In this document: positions 4,656 to 5,494 of the stretch, piece after piece
Position numbering within the stretch: position 1 is the stretch's first letter
Layout: every line of letters starts with the position of its first letter
NCBI GenBank assembly: GCA_964590255.1
Contig: CAZPYA010000158.1
Span: 1 to 5,494, forward strand
Length of the DNA stretch: 5,494 nucleotides
From: JAKIYB01 sp964590255
Lineage (GTDB): Bacteria; Armatimonadota; Hebobacteria; CAIYQO01
Direction of reading: 5' to 3'
Position numbers and translations under genes: made by a program
Notes under the pieces: generated by a model
What the model was told of the DNA's origin: nothing
Database searches by the model: none
Seen by the model: the letters and a program-made list of their open reading frames with translations, nothing else

Positions 4656-5494
4656 CTACTTCCCGCCCCACTGCAGCTTCTCCCGCAGGCGGTCGTAGAA
4701 GGTGAACAGGCCCAGCTTCACCAACAGCGCCGGTTCGGAGGCGGCGGTGATGGTCACGCGGTCGCCGGGGCAGGCGGTCACGGGCTGCTGGCCGTCAGTG
4801 GTCACCAGCATCTCGTCGCCGTGGGCGTTGCCCTCGCAGAGGATCTCCAGCGCGTCGGAAGCGGGAAAGACCAGCGGGCGGAAGGACAGGCTGTGCGGGC
4901 AGATGGGCACCAGCACCACCACTGAGGTCGCCGGATGGATGATCGGCCCGCCGGCGGACAGGCAATAGGCGGAGGAGCCGGTGGGGGTGCTGACGATGAG
5001 CCCGTCGGCGCCTAAGCGGCCCAGCCGGTGCCCGGCCACCTGCACTTCCAGGTTCACCATGCGGCTGGTGAAGCCCTGGCGCACCACCACGTCGTTCAGC
5101 GCGTATTGCTCCGCGATCACGGCGTCGCCGCGCTGCAGCCGCGCGCGCAGCATCAGGCGTCGCTCGGTGGTATAGTCGCCCGCCAACACCCGCGGCAGGT
5201 ACTCCGGCAACTCGTCAGGGGTTAGCTCGGTGAGAAAGCCCAGCGCGCCGGCATTCACCCCCAGCACCGGCACCCCATAGGGCGCCGCCAGCGTGGCCGT
5301 GCTCAGCATGGTGCCGTCGCCGCCGATGGACAGCGCCAGCTCGGCCCCCGCCATCGCCGCTTCTTCGTCCGGCGAGCCGCAACCCGCACAGCCGGTGGCC
5401 TCGGCCAACGCGTCGGCCATGCACACGGCATGGTCGTGCGCCAGCAGCCAGCTCACCGTGCGCCGCACGATCTCCACCGCGTGCGGCCGGTGGA
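4656..5494 (-). CDS. nadK: NAD kinase, 5'-truncated by the window edge
   Basis: ATP- or polyphosphate-dependent NAD kinase, the cytoplasmic enzyme that phosphorylates NAD+ to NADP+. The hallmark motifs are present in order: GGDGT (5310-5324, nucleotide and catalytic site), GVN-x-G-x-LGFLTE, ALNDVVV, GADGLIVSTPTGSSAY with SAGGPI, PICPHSLSFRPLV, and TDGQ near the C-terminus. The stop is TAG at 4656-4658. The frame stays open to the right edge: the residues before the GTG at 5477 read HRPHAV, which fits the N-terminal strand-turn-helix of the family, so that GTG is internal and the true start lies a few codons beyond the window. The usual length is about 280-300 residues, so perhaps 10-15 are missing. 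No frameshift or lost catalytic motif is seen. It converges on the pseudopilin cluster and appears unrelated to it. Confidence 0.96.
   Translation of the reverse strand, partial: HRPHAVEIVRRTVSWLLAHDHAVCMADALAEATGCAGCGSPDEEAAMAGAELALSIGGDGTMLSTATLAAPYGVPVLGVNAGALGFLTELTPDELPEYLPRVLAGDYTTERRLMLRARLQRGDAVIAEQYALNDVVVRQGFTSRMVNLEVQVAGHRLGRLGADGLIVSTPTGSSAYCLSAGGPIIHPATSVVVLVPICPHSLSFRPLVFPASDALEILCEGNAHGDEMLVTTDGQQPVTACPGDRVTITAASEPALLVKLGLFTFYDRLREKLQWGGK

Noticed and set aside
5475..5477. GTG as the start of nadK
   Set aside because: The frame continues upstream to the edge with HRPHAV, as expected for the conserved N-terminal segment, so the codon is internal.

Overview
The window looks like chromosomal DNA of a GC-rich, didermic bacterium, most likely Armatimonadota. 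The main clue is the N-terminal signature of two complete genes: a type II secretion/type IV pilus prepilin helix (GFTLIELLVVIAIIAILAAILFPVF) running into AKAREKAR, followed by an H-X9-DG motif. Planctomycetes and Lentisphaerae carry related proteins, but usually with LLPA in place of LFPVF. The phylum call is inference from this signature.

Positions 1-4189 hold four consecutive plus-strand paralogs of the pseudopilin-like 'H-X9-DG' family. The first has lost its start beyond the left edge (1-935). The second is complete, at 429 aa (1000-2289). The third is short and atypical, at 189 aa, with an ordinary membrane anchor instead of the prepilin peptidase site (2403-2972). The fourth is 385 aa with a carbohydrate-binding-like beta-sandwich tail (3032-4189). 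All four share a block with DCPS (not visible in the first), PEYGFN/PDYxxN, an LG-x-x-x-x-P-turn and H-X9/11-DG. Their C-terminal regions differ, so the set looks like one membrane/pseudopilus chassis displaying different extracellular modules.

The four genes are not one simple operon. GC-rich terminator-like hairpins follow genes 1 and 2. Genes 3 and 4 each have a promoter candidate and all three visible starts have good Shine-Dalgarno sites. Gene 2 has no room for a promoter between the upstream hairpin and its ribosome binding site, so it probably depends on read-through.

Positions 4190-4655 are non-coding and lie between convergent genes. They hold a dense set of G/C-strand-biased palindromes: four related hairpins (the leftmost inverted), an 11-bp C-rich tandem repeat and a small perfect hairpin. 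A 24-bp inverted repeat with one mismatch, each arm itself a palindrome with tandem G-A internal mismatches, frames most of this. It looks like a repeat island or small non-autonomous element, possibly acting as a two-way transcription barrier.

Positions 4656-5494 hold the minus-strand NAD kinase gene (nadK), complete at its 3' end and cut by the right edge a few codons from its start. It is a conserved housekeeping gene with no evident functional link to the pseudopilin cluster.
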